A program made the position numbers and the translations under genes. This document shows positions 16,290 to 25,683 of a stretch of 64,000 bases of DNA, in pieces. Origin of the DNA: Bradyrhizobium sp. 195 (GTDB lineage Bacteria > Pseudomonadota > Alphaproteobacteria > Rhizobiales > Xanthobacteraceae); the NCBI RefSeq assembly GCF_023101665.1, contig NZ_CP082161.1, positions 992,001 through 1,056,000 on the forward strand, given 5' to 3'. The notes under the pieces are model-generated. The model made no database searches. It was not told the DNA's origin and saw nothing but the letters and a program-made list of their open reading frames with translations. Numbering within the stretch: the first letter of the stretch is position 1; every line of letters starts with the position of its first letter.

Positions 16290-17849
16290 TTAGTTCGAAT
16301 GAGGATTGCGGTTCGGTCGGCCGTTGGGACGACTCTCGCGACGCAAAAAGGCAACGCCTTGTATTCCATCAGGCTTGCCGGCGCTATGCGCGGGACGCTG
16401 TTCCGACCGATCGGCGGGTGAGGAGTTCATCTTACCACCGGAACCGCGGCGGCGGCGAGACCCCTTGGAGGCCTTGTGGCCTTCACCGGGCCTGCCATCA
16501 ACAGGTCTGCCCTCGCCATGGCGTCCTTCGCCGGGCCGTCCGTCGCCCTGCCTGCCGGCGCTATGATGGCGTCCGTCGGCATGCCTGTCGTCGCCACGCC
16601 GTCCGTCACCGTGCCGGGCGCCTTGGGGACGCTGGCCTGGGCGGCCGGACCGACCCTGTCGCTGCTGAGCAGGGGGAGGGCCGGCGTCGCGGCGGCCGGC
16701 ATCGGTGCGGAGGTCTTCGCGCGGCAGCGCCACCTTGATCAGTCGTTCGATGTCGCGGAGATAGCTCAGTTCCTCGCCGCCTGCGACCAGCGAGATCGCG
16801 GTGCCGTCGGCGCCAGCGCGCGCGGTGCGGCCGATGCGATGGACGTAGGTTTCCGGCACGTTGGGCAGGTCGAAATTGATCACGTGGCTGATGCCGTCGA
16901 CATCGATGCCGCGGGCGGCAATGTCGGTGGCGACCAGGGTGCGGATCTCGCCCGAGCGGAACTGGGCGAGCGTGCGCTCGCGATGGTTCTGCGACTTGTT
17001 GCCGTGGATGGCGCTGGCAGGGATGCCGGCCTTCTCGAGCGACTTCACCACCTTGTCGGCGCCATGTTTGGTGCGGGTGAAGACCAGTGCGCGGTTGACC
17101 GGCTCGTCTTTCAGAAGCTTGGTCAGGAAGGCGGGCTTGGCGGAGAAGTCGACCTGGACGATGCGCTGGTTGATCCGCTCGGCAGTCGAGGAGACCGGGG
17201 TCACCGCGACGCGGGCGGGGTCGCGCAGCATGGCGTCGGCGAGTTCGGCGATGTCCTTCGGCATGGTGGCCGAGAAGAACAGCGTCTGCCGCTTGATTGG
17301 GAGTTTCGCGACGATTTTGCGGATGTCGTTGATGAAGCCCATGTCGAGCATGCGGTCGGCTTCGTCGAGCACAAGGAACTCGACGCTGCCAAGTTTCAGG
17401 CCATTGCTCTGCACGAGGTCGAGCAGGCGGCCTGGGGTGGCGACCAGCACGTCGACGCCCTGCATCAGTGCACGGACCTGGCGGCCCATCGGCACGCCGC
17501 CGATGGCGAGCGTCGAGGACAGGCGGATATGGCGTCCATAGGCGTTGAAGCTATCGAGGATCTGGCCGGACAGCTCGCGGGTGGGCGACAGCACCAACAC
17601 CCGGCAGGTCTTGGGCTGCGGCTTGATGCGGTTCTCGAGCAGGCGGTGGAGAATCGGAAGCGCGAAGGACGCGGTCTTGCCGGTTCCGGTCTGGGCGATG
17701 CCGACGACGTCGCGGCCGGTCAGCGCGATCGGAACAGTCTGGGCCTGGATGGGGGTGGGAGTGACGTAGTTCTCTTCGGCGAGAGCGCGCGCGATCGGTT
17801 CGGCGAGGCCGAAATCCTGAAACGATGTCAAAAGATGGGTTCTTTCCAT
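16290..17849 (-). CDS. DEAD-box ATP-dependent RNA helicase (RhlE-like)
   Basis: A 519-residue RNA helicase. The core (about 1-380) has the Q motif (FQDFGLAEPIARALAE and PTPIQAQ), Walker A AQTGTGKT, PTREL, TPGRLLD, DEAD in VLDEADRMLDMGF, SAT in FFSATMP, and the HRIGRTARAG helicase motif VI. Past residue 385 the chain is low-complexity Gly/Arg/Asp repeats (RPGEGRHGEGRP-type), probably a disordered RNA-binding tail. ATG at 17849 gives the family-typical N-terminus; an ATG at 17873 would add eight residues. It sits upstream of the tailed IF-1 and cspA genes, pointing to a cold or stress RNA-remodelling group. Confidence 0.93.
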   Translation of the reverse strand: MERTHLLTSFQDFGLAEPIARALAEENYVTPTPIQAQTVPIALTGRDVVGIAQTGTGKTASFALPILHRLLENRIKPQPKTCRVLVLSPTRELSGQILDSFNAYGRHIRLSSTLAIGGVPMGRQVRALMQGVDVLVATPGRLLDLVQSNGLKLGSVEFLVLDEADRMLDMGFINDIRKIVAKLPIKRQTLFFSATMPKDIAELADAMLRDPARVAVTPVSSTAERINQRIVQVDFSAKPAFLTKLLKDEPVNRALVFTRTKHGADKVVKSLEKAGIPASAIHGNKSQNHRERTLAQFRSGEIRTLVATDIAARGIDVDGISHVINFDLPNVPETYVHRIGRTARAGADGTAISLVAGGEELSYLRDIERLIKVALPREDLRTDAGRRDAGPPPAQQRQGRSGRPGQRPQGARHGDGRRGDDRHADGRHHSAGRQGDGRPGEGRHGEGRPVDGRPGEGHKASKGSRRRRGSGGKMNSSPADRSEQRPAHSAGKPDGIQGVAFLRRESRPNGRPNRNPHSN

Positions 17850-18262
17850 GTCAAAAGCGGGCGCCCGGCGCATTCAGCGCGGCGCGCGCAAAAGGGTGTC
17901 GAGAAGACACCTGCGTGTTTAGGGTGTCGGATGGCTTGTGAGATATGGGGCAAGCCAGAGGCCCGTAGGGGCTTAAGAACACGCGGCTCGCAACGACCCC
18001 TTGATTCGCAAGAGGTCTCGGCTGTTGATATGGAACATTTAGGGGGCGCTTTCAAGGCTGGCTCGCCTGAAATGGCGATTGCGGTGCAGAAATAGTTATG
18101 CCGGAAATTTAGCCAGAGTGACCAATTTGCTTAAAAAATAACCCGCCTGCCGCTTTGGCATACATTTGAATTGCTCAAGTTTTGGGCTGCTTCTTGGTGG
18201 CGAAACTTTGATTTCTGGCAATTATTCCAGCGAAACCAAATGGTTGGTGGGTGCTCAGTCCA
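17850..18262. other. Long upstream region of the urt operon, no gene seen
   Basis: This stretch between the helicase start and the urt promoter contains no convincing gene in either direction. It includes an AT-rich part at 18100-18250, unusual for this window. A GGTGCA at 18083-18088 resembles one half of an NtrC enhancer site (TGCACC) about 180 bp before the sigma-54 promoter. A full palindromic NtrC site was not seen, so this is only suggestive. Confidence 0.5.
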
Positions 18263-18277
18263 TGGCACGGTTCTTGC
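18263..18277 (+). promoter_or_regulatory. Sigma-54 promoter of the urt operon
   Basis: TGGCAC-N5-TTGC exactly matches the RpoN -24/-12 consensus, with GG and GC ten bases apart. It lies 77 bp before the urtA start and faces it. This indicates nitrogen-limitation control through RpoN and an enhancer-binding protein such as NtrC. Confidence 0.88.
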
Positions 18278-18353
18278 GAATCCGTTAATCGCAGGCGGCC
18301 GTGGGGCCGTTTCGCAGCGTTTTTCACGTCTGCGTCAGGGAGATGAGACACTC

Positions 18354-19682
18354 ATGCTTAGCAAATCCATTCACGATATAGCGGCGTCATTTAGCCGCCG
18401 TGGCGTTCTCGCTGCGACCGCCGGCCTGATGCTCGGTCTGGCGCCATTGACCGGCGCGAAAGCCGCCGACGACACCATCAAGGTCGGCGTGCTGCACTCC
18501 CTTTCCGGCACCATGGCCATCAGCGAAACCACGCTGAAGGATACCATCCTCTTCCTGATCGACGAGCAGAACAAGAAGGGCGGCGTGAACGGCAAGAAGC
18601 TCGAGGCCGTCGTGGTCGATCCCGCCTCGAACTGGCCGCTGTTCGCCGAGAAGGCGCGCGAGCTGATCACCAAGGACAAGGTCTCGGTCGTATTCGGCTG
18701 CTGGACCTCGGTGTCGCGCAAGTCGGTGCTCCCGGTGTTCAAGGAGCTGAACAGCATCCTGTTCTACCCCGTGCAGTACGAGGGTGAGGAAAGCGAGCGC
18801 AACGTGTTCTACACGGGTGCGGCGCCGAACCAGCAGGCGATCCCCGCCGTCGACTACCTGATGAAGGAAGAGAAGGTGAAGCGCTGGGTGCTCGCGGGCA
18901 CCGACTACGTCTATCCGCGCACCACCAACAAGATCCTGGAAGCCTACCTGAAGTCCAAGGGTGTCGCCCAGGAAGACATCATGATCAACTACACGCCGTT
19001 CGGTCACTCCGACTGGCAGACGATCGTGGCCGACATCAAGAAGTTTGGCTCGGCCGGCAAGAAGACCGCGGTGGTCTCGACCATCAATGGCGATGCCAAC
19101 GTTCCCTTCTACAAGGAGCTCGGCAACCAGGGCATCAAGGCGAAGGACATCCCGGTCGTCGCGTTCTCGGTGGGTGAGGAAGAGCTCGCCGGCATCGACA
19201 CCAAGCCGCTGGTCGGCCATCTCGCCGCCTGGAACTACTTCGAGTCGATCAAGACCAAGGACGGCTCGAACGAGAAGTTCATCAAGGACTGGCAGGCCTA
19301 CACCAAGAATCCGAAGCGCGTGACCAACGATCCGATGGAAGCGCATGTGATCGGCTTCAACATGTGGGTGAAGGCCGTCGAGAAGGTGAAGTCGACCGAT
19401 CCGGACAAGGTGATCGACGCGCTTCCCGGCATCGAAGCCCCCAACCTGACCGGCGGCGTGTCGAAGATGCTGCCGAACCACCACATCACCAAGCCGGTGT
19501 TCATCGGCGAGATCAAGGGCAACGGCCAGTTCGACGTGGTCTGGAAGACCCCGGGCCTCGTCGCGGGCGACGCCTGGTCGAAGGAGCTCGACGGCTCCAA
19601 GGACCTGATCGGCGACTGGGTCGGCAAGAAGTGCGGCAACTTCAACACCAAGACCAACAAGTGCCTCGGTTCGGGCTCCTGA
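18354..19682 (+). CDS. urtA: UrtA, urea ABC transporter substrate-binding protein
   Basis: A 442-residue periplasmic urea-binding protein. The N-terminus carries a twin-arginine signal (FSRRGVLAATAGLMLGLAPL, cut after AKA), so it may be exported folded. The mature part is a Leu/Ile/Val-binding-fold receptor with the UrtA hallmarks KVGVLHSLSGTMAISE, VFGCWTSVSRKSVLPVF and FYPVQYEGEESERNVFYTGA. I chose the ATG at 18354, directly before the signal; the frame is open from 18171 without support. It is the first gene of urtABCDE behind a sigma-54 promoter. Urea bound here is passed to UrtBC. Confidence 0.97.
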   Translation: MLSKSIHDIAASFSRRGVLAATAGLMLGLAPLTGAKAADDTIKVGVLHSLSGTMAISETTLKDTILFLIDEQNKKGGVNGKKLEAVVVDPASNWPLFAEKARELITKDKVSVVFGCWTSVSRKSVLPVFKELNSILFYPVQYEGEESERNVFYTGAAPNQQAIPAVDYLMKEEKVKRWVLAGTDYVYPRTTNKILEAYLKSKGVAQEDIMINYTPFGHSDWQTIVADIKKFGSAGKKTAVVSTINGDANVPFYKELGNQGIKAKDIPVVAFSVGEEELAGIDTKPLVGHLAAWNYFESIKTKDGSNEKFIKDWQAYTKNPKRVTNDPMEAHVIGFNMWVKAVEKVKSTDPDKVIDALPGIEAPNLTGGVSKMLPNHHITKPVFIGEIKGNGQFDVVWKTPGLVAGDAWSKELDGSKDLIGDWVGKKCGNFNTKTNKCLGSGS

Positions 19683-19765
19683 TCCGGATCTGACACTCAT
19701 TGCAAGATCGGAGAAGGAGGCGATCCCGCCGCCTTCTCCACTCATTTCCGCCGGGGTCATTCACA

Positions 19766-21373
19766 GTGCCAGCCTATTTGTCCGCGCGCCTCTGCTCGCT
19801 TGCGCTCTCGTTGTTGTTGATCGCGTTCGCGCTGCCGGCCTTCGCCGGTCCGTTCGAGGATGGGGTCGCCAAGTTCGCCAATGACGATTTCTCCGACACG
19901 GAAGAGGCGATCGGCGTGGTCGCGGGCAGCGGCAATCCGCTGGCTTTTCCCATCATCAGTGCGCTCCAGGACGGCCGCCTCATGGCCGACCCCGACAGCA
20001 AGAAGGTTTACGTCACCGGCACCGACGGCAAGTCGATCGATGCCGCGACCGGTCAGGCGGTGGCCAGCGTTCCCGACAGCGCGAGCGCGGTCCGCCTCAA
20101 CAACCGCCTGCGCCGCAGCGTCGATGCCGCGCTCGGCAGCCTGACGCTCCAGTCGCCGGACGTCGGGACGCGGCTTCAGGCGGCGCAATCCGTCTTCAAG
20201 TCGCATGAGGAGACCGCGCTCGAGGCCGTCGACGCCGCGCTTGCCAAGGAAACCAACAGATCCGTCAAGACGGCGCTGGGCGAGGCCCGCGCGGCCATCC
20301 TGCTGTTCAAGGCGGATGCCTCCGAGGTCGAGAAGTTCGAGGCGGTCGCCACGCTCAAGGCCCGCGGCGATCAGGAGGCGATGGCTCTGCTCACCGGCAT
20401 GGGCGACCAGCCGGCTTCGGTGACCAAGGCCGCCGCGAGCGCGATCGGCTCGATCCAGTCTTCGCTCGCCATCTGGTCCACGGTTCAGAATGCCTGGTAC
20501 GGCCTCTCGCTCGGCTCGGTGCTGCTGCTCGCCGCGATCGGGCTCGCCATCACTTTCGGCGTGATGGGCGTGATCAACATGGCGCATGGCGAGATGGTGA
20601 TGATCGGCGCCTACACCACCTTCGTGGTGCAGGAGGTGATCCGCACCCGCTATCCCGGCCTGTTCGACTATTCGCTGCTGATCGCCGTGCCGCTCGCCTT
20701 TGTCGTCGCCGGCGCGATCGGCGTACTGATCGAGCGCAGCATCATCCGCTTCCTGTACGGCCGTCCGCTGGAGACACTGCTGGCGACCTGGGGCCTGTCG
20801 CTGGTGCTGCAGCAGGCGGTGCGCACCATGTTCGGCCCGACCAACCGCGAGGTCGGCAATCCCTCCTGGATGAGCGGCGCGTTCGAGCTCGGCCAGATCA
20901 CCATCACCTATAACCGGCTCTGGATCCTCGTGTTCACGCTCGCCGTCTTCGCGATCCTGCTGGCGATGCTGCGTTATACCGCGCTGGGCCTCGAGATGCG
21001 CGCGGTGACGCAGAACCGGCGCATGGCGGCCTCGATGGGCATCGCCACCTCGCGCGTCGATGCGCTGACCTTCGGCCTCGGTTCGGGCATTGCCGGCATC
21101 GCCGGGGTGGCGTTGTCGCAGATCGACAATGTCAGCCCCAATCTCGGCCAGAGCTACATCATCGACAGTTTCATGGTCGTGGTGTTCGGCGGGGTCGGCA
21201 ATCTCTGGGGCACGCTGGTCGGCGCCTTCACGCTCGGCATCGCCAACAAATTTCTGGAGCCGGTCGCCGGCGCAGTGCTCGGCAAGATCGCCATCCTGGT
21301 TCTGATCATCCTGTTCATTCAAAAGCGGCCGCGCGGTCTGTTTGCGCTCAAGGGCCGTGCGGTGGAAGCATGA
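19766..21373 (+). CDS. urtB: UrtB, urea ABC transporter permease with N-terminal extension
   Basis: A 535-residue permease. A signal-like segment (VPAYLSARLCSLALSLLLIA) starts at GTG 19766. Residues about 30-250 form an alanine-rich helical periplasmic domain. The membrane permease of the LivH class begins near residue 255 (LGSVLLLAAIGLAITFGVMG), with the conserved INMAHGEMVMIGAYTTFVVQ and the C-terminal VVVFGGVGNLWGTLVGAF. The long N-terminal domain is normal for many UrtB proteins. Upstream in-frame codons to 19700 are mostly arginine and were left out. It overlaps urtC by 4 bp. Confidence 0.94.
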   Translation: MPAYLSARLCSLALSLLLIAFALPAFAGPFEDGVAKFANDDFSDTEEAIGVVAGSGNPLAFPIISALQDGRLMADPDSKKVYVTGTDGKSIDAATGQAVASVPDSASAVRLNNRLRRSVDAALGSLTLQSPDVGTRLQAAQSVFKSHEETALEAVDAALAKETNRSVKTALGEARAAILLFKADASEVEKFEAVATLKARGDQEAMALLTGMGDQPASVTKAAASAIGSIQSSLAIWSTVQNAWYGLSLGSVLLLAAIGLAITFGVMGVINMAHGEMVMIGAYTTFVVQEVIRTRYPGLFDYSLLIAVPLAFVVAGAIGVLIERSIIRFLYGRPLETLLATWGLSLVLQQAVRTMFGPTNREVGNPSWMSGAFELGQITITYNRLWILVFTLAVFAILLAMLRYTALGLEMRAVTQNRRMAASMGIATSRVDALTFGLGSGIAGIAGVALSQIDNVSPNLGQSYIIDSFMVVVFGGVGNLWGTLVGAFTLGIANKFLEPVAGAVLGKIAILVLIILFIQKRPRGLFALKGRAVEA

Positions 21374-22539
21374 CCCCTCACATGCTGACGCGTTCGCTGG
21401 ACCGCAGCGCGACGATCTTTCTTGCCGTCGTCGCGGCTTGCGGCATTCTCATCCCGCTCTCCAACCTGCTGCTGCCCGCAGGGTCGTTCCTGCAAGTTCC
21501 GACCTATCTCGTCGCGCTATGGGGCAAATACGTCTGCTACGCCATCCTCGCGCTCGCGATCGATCTGATCTGGGGCTATTGCGGCATCCTCTCGCTCGGC
21601 CACGGCGCCTTCTTCGCGCTCGGCGGCTACGCGATGGGCATGTATCTGATGCGGCAGATCGGCACCCGCGGTGTCTATGGCAATCCGGTCCTGCCCGACT
21701 TCATGGTGTTCCTGAACTATTCGAAGCTGCCCTGGTACTGGTACGGCTTCGACATGTTCTGGTTCGCCGCGCTGATGGTGCTGGTCGTGCCCGGCCTGCT
21801 CGCCTTCTGCTTCGGCTGGCTTGCCTTCCGCTCCCGTGTCACCGGCGTGTATCTCTCGATCATCACGCAGGCGATGACCTATGCGCTGCTGCTCGCCTTC
21901 TTCCGCAACGATTTCGGCTTCGGCGGCAACAACGGCCTGACCGACTTCAAGGACATCCTCGGCTTCAACGTCCAGGCTGAAGGTACCCGCGCGGCGCTGT
22001 TCGCGCTGAGCTGCCTGGCGCTGATCATCGGCTTCCTGATCTGCCGCGTCATCGTCTCGTCCAAGCTCGGCAAGGTCCTGATCGCGGTGCGGGACGCAGA
22101 ATCGCGCACGCGCTTCCTCGGCTACCGCGTCGAATCCTACAAGCTGTTCGTGTTCACGGTGTCGGCCTGCATGGCCGGGGTCGCGGGCGCGCTCTACGTG
22201 CCGCAGGTCGGCATCATCAATCCATCCGAATTTGCGCCCGGCAATTCGATCGAGGCGGTGATCTGGGTCGCGGTCGGTGGCCGTGGCACGCTGGTCGGCG
22301 CTGCCCTCGGCGCCGTCGTCGTCAACTACGCCAAGACCTTCTTCACCTCCGGCATGCTGGCGCCGTACTGGCTGTTCATGCTGGGCGCGCTGTTCATCCT
22401 GGTGACGCTGCTGCTGCCGAAGGGCATCATCGGCACCTTCAACGCCTGGTGGGACTCCTCGAAGGAAAAGCGCAACGCCGCGAGCCTGGCGAGCGCTGCG
22501 GCCGAAGACGGCGTTACCGAACCCAAGATGGCGGAGTAG
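21370..22539 (+). CDS. urtC: UrtC, urea ABC transporter permease
   Basis: A 389-residue inner-membrane permease of the LivM class that pairs with UrtB. About nine membrane helices are visible. Landmarks are IDLIWGYCGILSLGHGAFFA near residues 64-83, the coupling-helix region DAESRTRFLGYRVESYKLFV, and AVGGRGTLVGAALGA near residue 305. The C-terminal 30 residues are cytoplasmic and charged. The ATG overlaps the urtB stop (ATGA), and urtD starts 4 bp after its stop, so the operon is tightly coupled. Confidence 0.95.
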   Translation: MTPHMLTRSLDRSATIFLAVVAACGILIPLSNLLLPAGSFLQVPTYLVALWGKYVCYAILALAIDLIWGYCGILSLGHGAFFALGGYAMGMYLMRQIGTRGVYGNPVLPDFMVFLNYSKLPWYWYGFDMFWFAALMVLVVPGLLAFCFGWLAFRSRVTGVYLSIITQAMTYALLLAFFRNDFGFGGNNGLTDFKDILGFNVQAEGTRAALFALSCLALIIGFLICRVIVSSKLGKVLIAVRDAESRTRFLGYRVESYKLFVFTVSACMAGVAGALYVPQVGIINPSEFAPGNSIEAVIWVAVGGRGTLVGAALGAVVVNYAKTFFTSGMLAPYWLFMLGALFILVTLLLPKGIIGTFNAWWDSSKEKRNAASLASAAAEDGVTEPKMAE

Positions 22540-22543
22540 CGCG

Positions 22544-23305
<762 letters not shown>

Positions 23306-23308
23306 GCG

Positions 23309-24004
23309 ATGCTTGAGGTCAAGGACATCAATCTCTTCTACGGCGCGGCGCAGGCGCTGCGCGGCGTCTCGATCTCGGCCGAGCCGGGCAAGGTGACATG
23401 CGTGCTCGGGCGCAACGGCGTCGGCAAGACCTCGCTCCTGCGCGCTATGGTCGGGCAATATCCGATCTCCTCGGGCGCGATTGTGCTCGACGGCAATGAC
23501 ATCACTGGCTTGAAGCCCTATGAGCGCGCGCGCAAGGGCATCGGCTTCGTGCCGCAGGGCCGCGAGATCTTTCCGCTGCTGACGGTCGAGGAGAACCTCA
23601 AGACCGGCTTCGGCCCGCTCAAGCGCGAGGACAAGCACATTCCGGACGACGTGTTCTCGCTCTTCCCCGTGCTGCAATCCATGCTCGGCCGGCGCGGCGG
23701 CGATCTCTCCGGCGGCCAGCAGCAGCAGCTCGCGATCGGCCGCGCGCTGGTGATGCGGCCGAAGCTGCTCCTGCTCGACGAGCCGACCGAGGGCATCCAG
23801 CCTTCGATCATCAAGGACATCGGCCGCGCCATCTCGTATTTGCGCAACCTCGGCAACATCGCCATCGTGCTGGTCGAACAATATCTCGACTTTGCCTGCG
23901 AACTCGGCGACAGTTTCGCCGTGATGGATCGCGGCGCGGTGAAGTTCACCTGCGATCGCAGCAATCTCGACGCGAGCGAGATCAGCCGCCAGATGGCGCT
24001 GTAA
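23309..24004 (+). CDS. urtE: UrtE, urea ABC transporter ATP-binding protein
   Basis: A 231-residue ATPase of the LivF class. Walker A is GRNGVGKTSLLRA (about 34-46), the signature is DLSGGQQQQLAIGRAL, Walker B is LLLLDEPTEGIQPS, and the H-loop region is IVLVEQYLDFA, with glutamine replacing the usual histidine as in the LivF/UrtE family. It begins 3 bp after urtD and is followed after 31 bp by ureD, so transport and hydrolysis genes probably share one transcript. Confidence 0.96.
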   Translation: MLEVKDINLFYGAAQALRGVSISAEPGKVTCVLGRNGVGKTSLLRAMVGQYPISSGAIVLDGNDITGLKPYERARKGIGFVPQGREIFPLLTVEENLKTGFGPLKREDKHIPDDVFSLFPVLQSMLGRRGGDLSGGQQQQLAIGRALVMRPKLLLLDEPTEGIQPSIIKDIGRAISYLRNLGNIAIVLVEQYLDFACELGDSFAVMDRGAVKFTCDRSNLDASEISRQMAL

Positions 24005-24035
24005 GCCATTCTGCCGCGACCGGCTGGGGAGGCGG

Positions 24036-24866
24036 ATGCGCAGCGACGTTTCAGTTACGTCAACGGATTTCGAGGCGAACCGTGCCCGCGGCGCGGTGCG
24101 CTTCGACGTGCATGCACGCGACGGCGTGACGCGACGCGGCGCCTTGCATGAATCCGGCTCGCTGCGCGTGCGTTTTCCCTCGCCGGAAGGCGAGGGGCTC
24201 TCCGGCGTGTTCGTCAACACGGCCGGCGGCGTCGCTGGTGGGGACAGATTCGATATCGAGATATCGGCGGCGGATCGCTCGCGGCTGACCTTGACGACGG
24301 CGGCCGCCGAAAAGGTCTATCGCGCGCCGGGCGCGGCGGCGCAGCTCAGCATCGCTCTGAAGGTCGGTGCAGGCGCACATTTGTCCTGGCTGCCGCAGGA
24401 AACCATCCTGTTTGACCGGGCCCGGGTGCAGCGCCGCTTCGACATCGAACTCGACGAGGCGGCCTCGCTCCTGCTCTGCGAGATCGTGGTGTTCGGCCGC
24501 GCCGCCATGGGCGAGCGGATGGAGCAGGGCGAGTTCGTCGACCGCTGGCGGCTGCGTCGCGGTGGCAGACTGGTGTTTGCTGAGACCGTCAGGCTTGATG
24601 GCAATGTCGGCGCAAAACTTGGGCGATCCGCCGTTGCCAAGGGCGGCGCCGCGATTGGCACTGCCTTGATCGTGCCTGGTGACGAGGCCCTGGTCGAGCG
24701 CATTCGCGAGGCCTCGGACTCATTCTCGGGTGAGGTCGGAATCTCGGCGTGGAATGGCTTTGCAATGGCGCGGTTCTGTGCCCAAGATGCGGCGCGCTTG
24801 CGCGCCGACATGATGACGGTGCTGGCGCGGACCGGTGCCGCGCTGCCGCGGCTCTGGCTGAATTGA
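24036..24866 (+). CDS. ureD: UreD urease accessory protein
   Basis: A 276-residue scaffold that binds apo-urease and, with UreF and UreG, forms the nickel-insertion complex. Family segments are FVNTAGGVAGGDRFDIEI (about 61-78), TTAAAEKVYRA, LSWLPQETILFDRARVQRRF and LLLCEIVVFGRAAMGE. The ATG follows GGGGAGGCGG at close range. It stands first in the ureDABCEFG order right after urtE. The final residues PRLWLN match the usual C-terminus. Confidence 0.95.
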   Translation: MRSDVSVTSTDFEANRARGAVRFDVHARDGVTRRGALHESGSLRVRFPSPEGEGLSGVFVNTAGGVAGGDRFDIEISAADRSRLTLTTAAAEKVYRAPGAAAQLSIALKVGAGAHLSWLPQETILFDRARVQRRFDIELDEAASLLLCEIVVFGRAAMGERMEQGEFVDRWRLRRGGRLVFAETVRLDGNVGAKLGRSAVAKGGAAIGTALIVPGDEALVERIREASDSFSGEVGISAWNGFAMARFCAQDAARLRADMMTVLARTGAALPRLWLN

Positions 24867-24903
24867 CCGGCTGAATTGACGTGTTGAACGGAAGAGATTC
24901 TGC

Positions 24904-25206
24904 ATGAACCTGTCTCCCCGCGAAAAGGACAAGCTTCTGATCTCGATGGCGGCCATCGTCGCCCGCCGCCGGCTGGACCGCGGCGTCAAGCTCAACCATC
25001 CCGAAGCGATCGCGATCATCTCCGATTTCATCCTGGAAGGCGCGCGCGACGGCCGCACCGTCGCCGAGCTGATGCAATCCGGCGCGCAGGTGCTGACCCG
25101 CGATCAGGTAATGCCGGGAATCCCTGAGATGATCCACGACATCCAGGTCGAGGCGACCTTTCCTGATGGCACCAAGCTCGTCACCGTGCACGAGCCGATC
25201 AGGTAA
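24904..25206 (+). CDS. ureA: Urease gamma subunit
   Basis: A 100-residue structural subunit of nickel urease, of the standard length. Recognisable parts are [52 protein letters not shown] and [27 protein letters not shown] gives the ribosome-binding site. It assembles with UreB and UreC into the (alpha-beta-gamma)3 enzyme. A palindromic repeat fills the gap to ureB. Confidence 0.98.
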   Translation: MNLSPREKDKLLISMAAIVARRRLDRGVKLNHPEAIAIISDFILEGARDGRTVAELMQSGAQVLTRDQVMPGIPEMIHDIQVEATFPDGTKLVTVHEPIR

Positions 25207-25214
25207 TTTGAATT

Positions 25215-25306
25215 CGTCATTCCGGGGCGCCAGAAGGGCGAACCCGGAATCCAGAGGTTTAGGTTTCGAGATTCCGGGTTCTCGCTGCGCGAGCCCCGGA
25301 ATGACG
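25215..25306. repeat. Palindromic intergenic repeat between ureA and ureB
   Basis: Outer arms CGTCATTCCGGGGC and GCCCCGGAATGACG are exact inverted copies. A nested pair GAACCCGGAAT/ATTCCGGGTTC makes a long cruciform-forming element of 92 bp. The same arm sequence recurs at 55588-55702. In the mRNA it would fold into a strong hairpin inside the urease operon. Confidence 0.88.
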
Positions 25307-25320
25307 AGGAGAGAACAGAT

Positions 25321-25626
25321 ATGATCCCCGGCGAACTCTTCATCCAGGACGGCGAGATCGAGCTCAATGCCGGCCGCAAGACCGTGACGCTGACGGTGGC
25401 CAATACCGGCGACCGCCCGATCCAGGTCGGCTCGCACTACCATTTCTTCGAGACCAACCCGGCGCTGAAGTTCGACCGCAGGAAGGCCCGTGGCATGCGC
25501 CTCGACATCGCCGCCGGCACCGCCGTCCGCTTCGAACCCGGCCAGACCCGCGACGTCCAGCTCGTCGCCATGGCGGGGAAGAAGACGATTTATGGTTTTC
25601 GCGGTGACGTTATGGGGAAGCTGTGA
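25321..25626 (+). CDS. ureB: Urease beta subunit
   Basis: A 101-residue structural subunit. The usual landmarks are [40 protein letters not shown] (about 33-52), [20 protein letters not shown] and the C-terminal [24 protein letters not shown] precedes the ATG. It is separated from ureA by a palindromic repeat and from ureC by an HD-hydrolase gene, so the ureABC trio is not contiguous. Confidence 0.98.
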   Translation: MIPGELFIQDGEIELNAGRKTVTLTVANTGDRPIQVGSHYHFFETNPALKFDRRKARGMRLDIAAGTAVRFEPGQTRDVQLVAMAGKKTIYGFRGDVMGKL

Positions 25627-25683
25627 GCTCCGAAGGAACGAGCGCGGTGCGGTGCGGTTGAGGCGGAAACGGAGGTATCTGCC

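Noticed and set aside
18156-18176. Second TGGC...TTGC pair near the urt promoter (TTGGCATACATTTGAATTGC)
   Set aside because: The spacing between the GG and GC elements is wrong for sigma-54; the site at 18263 is exact.
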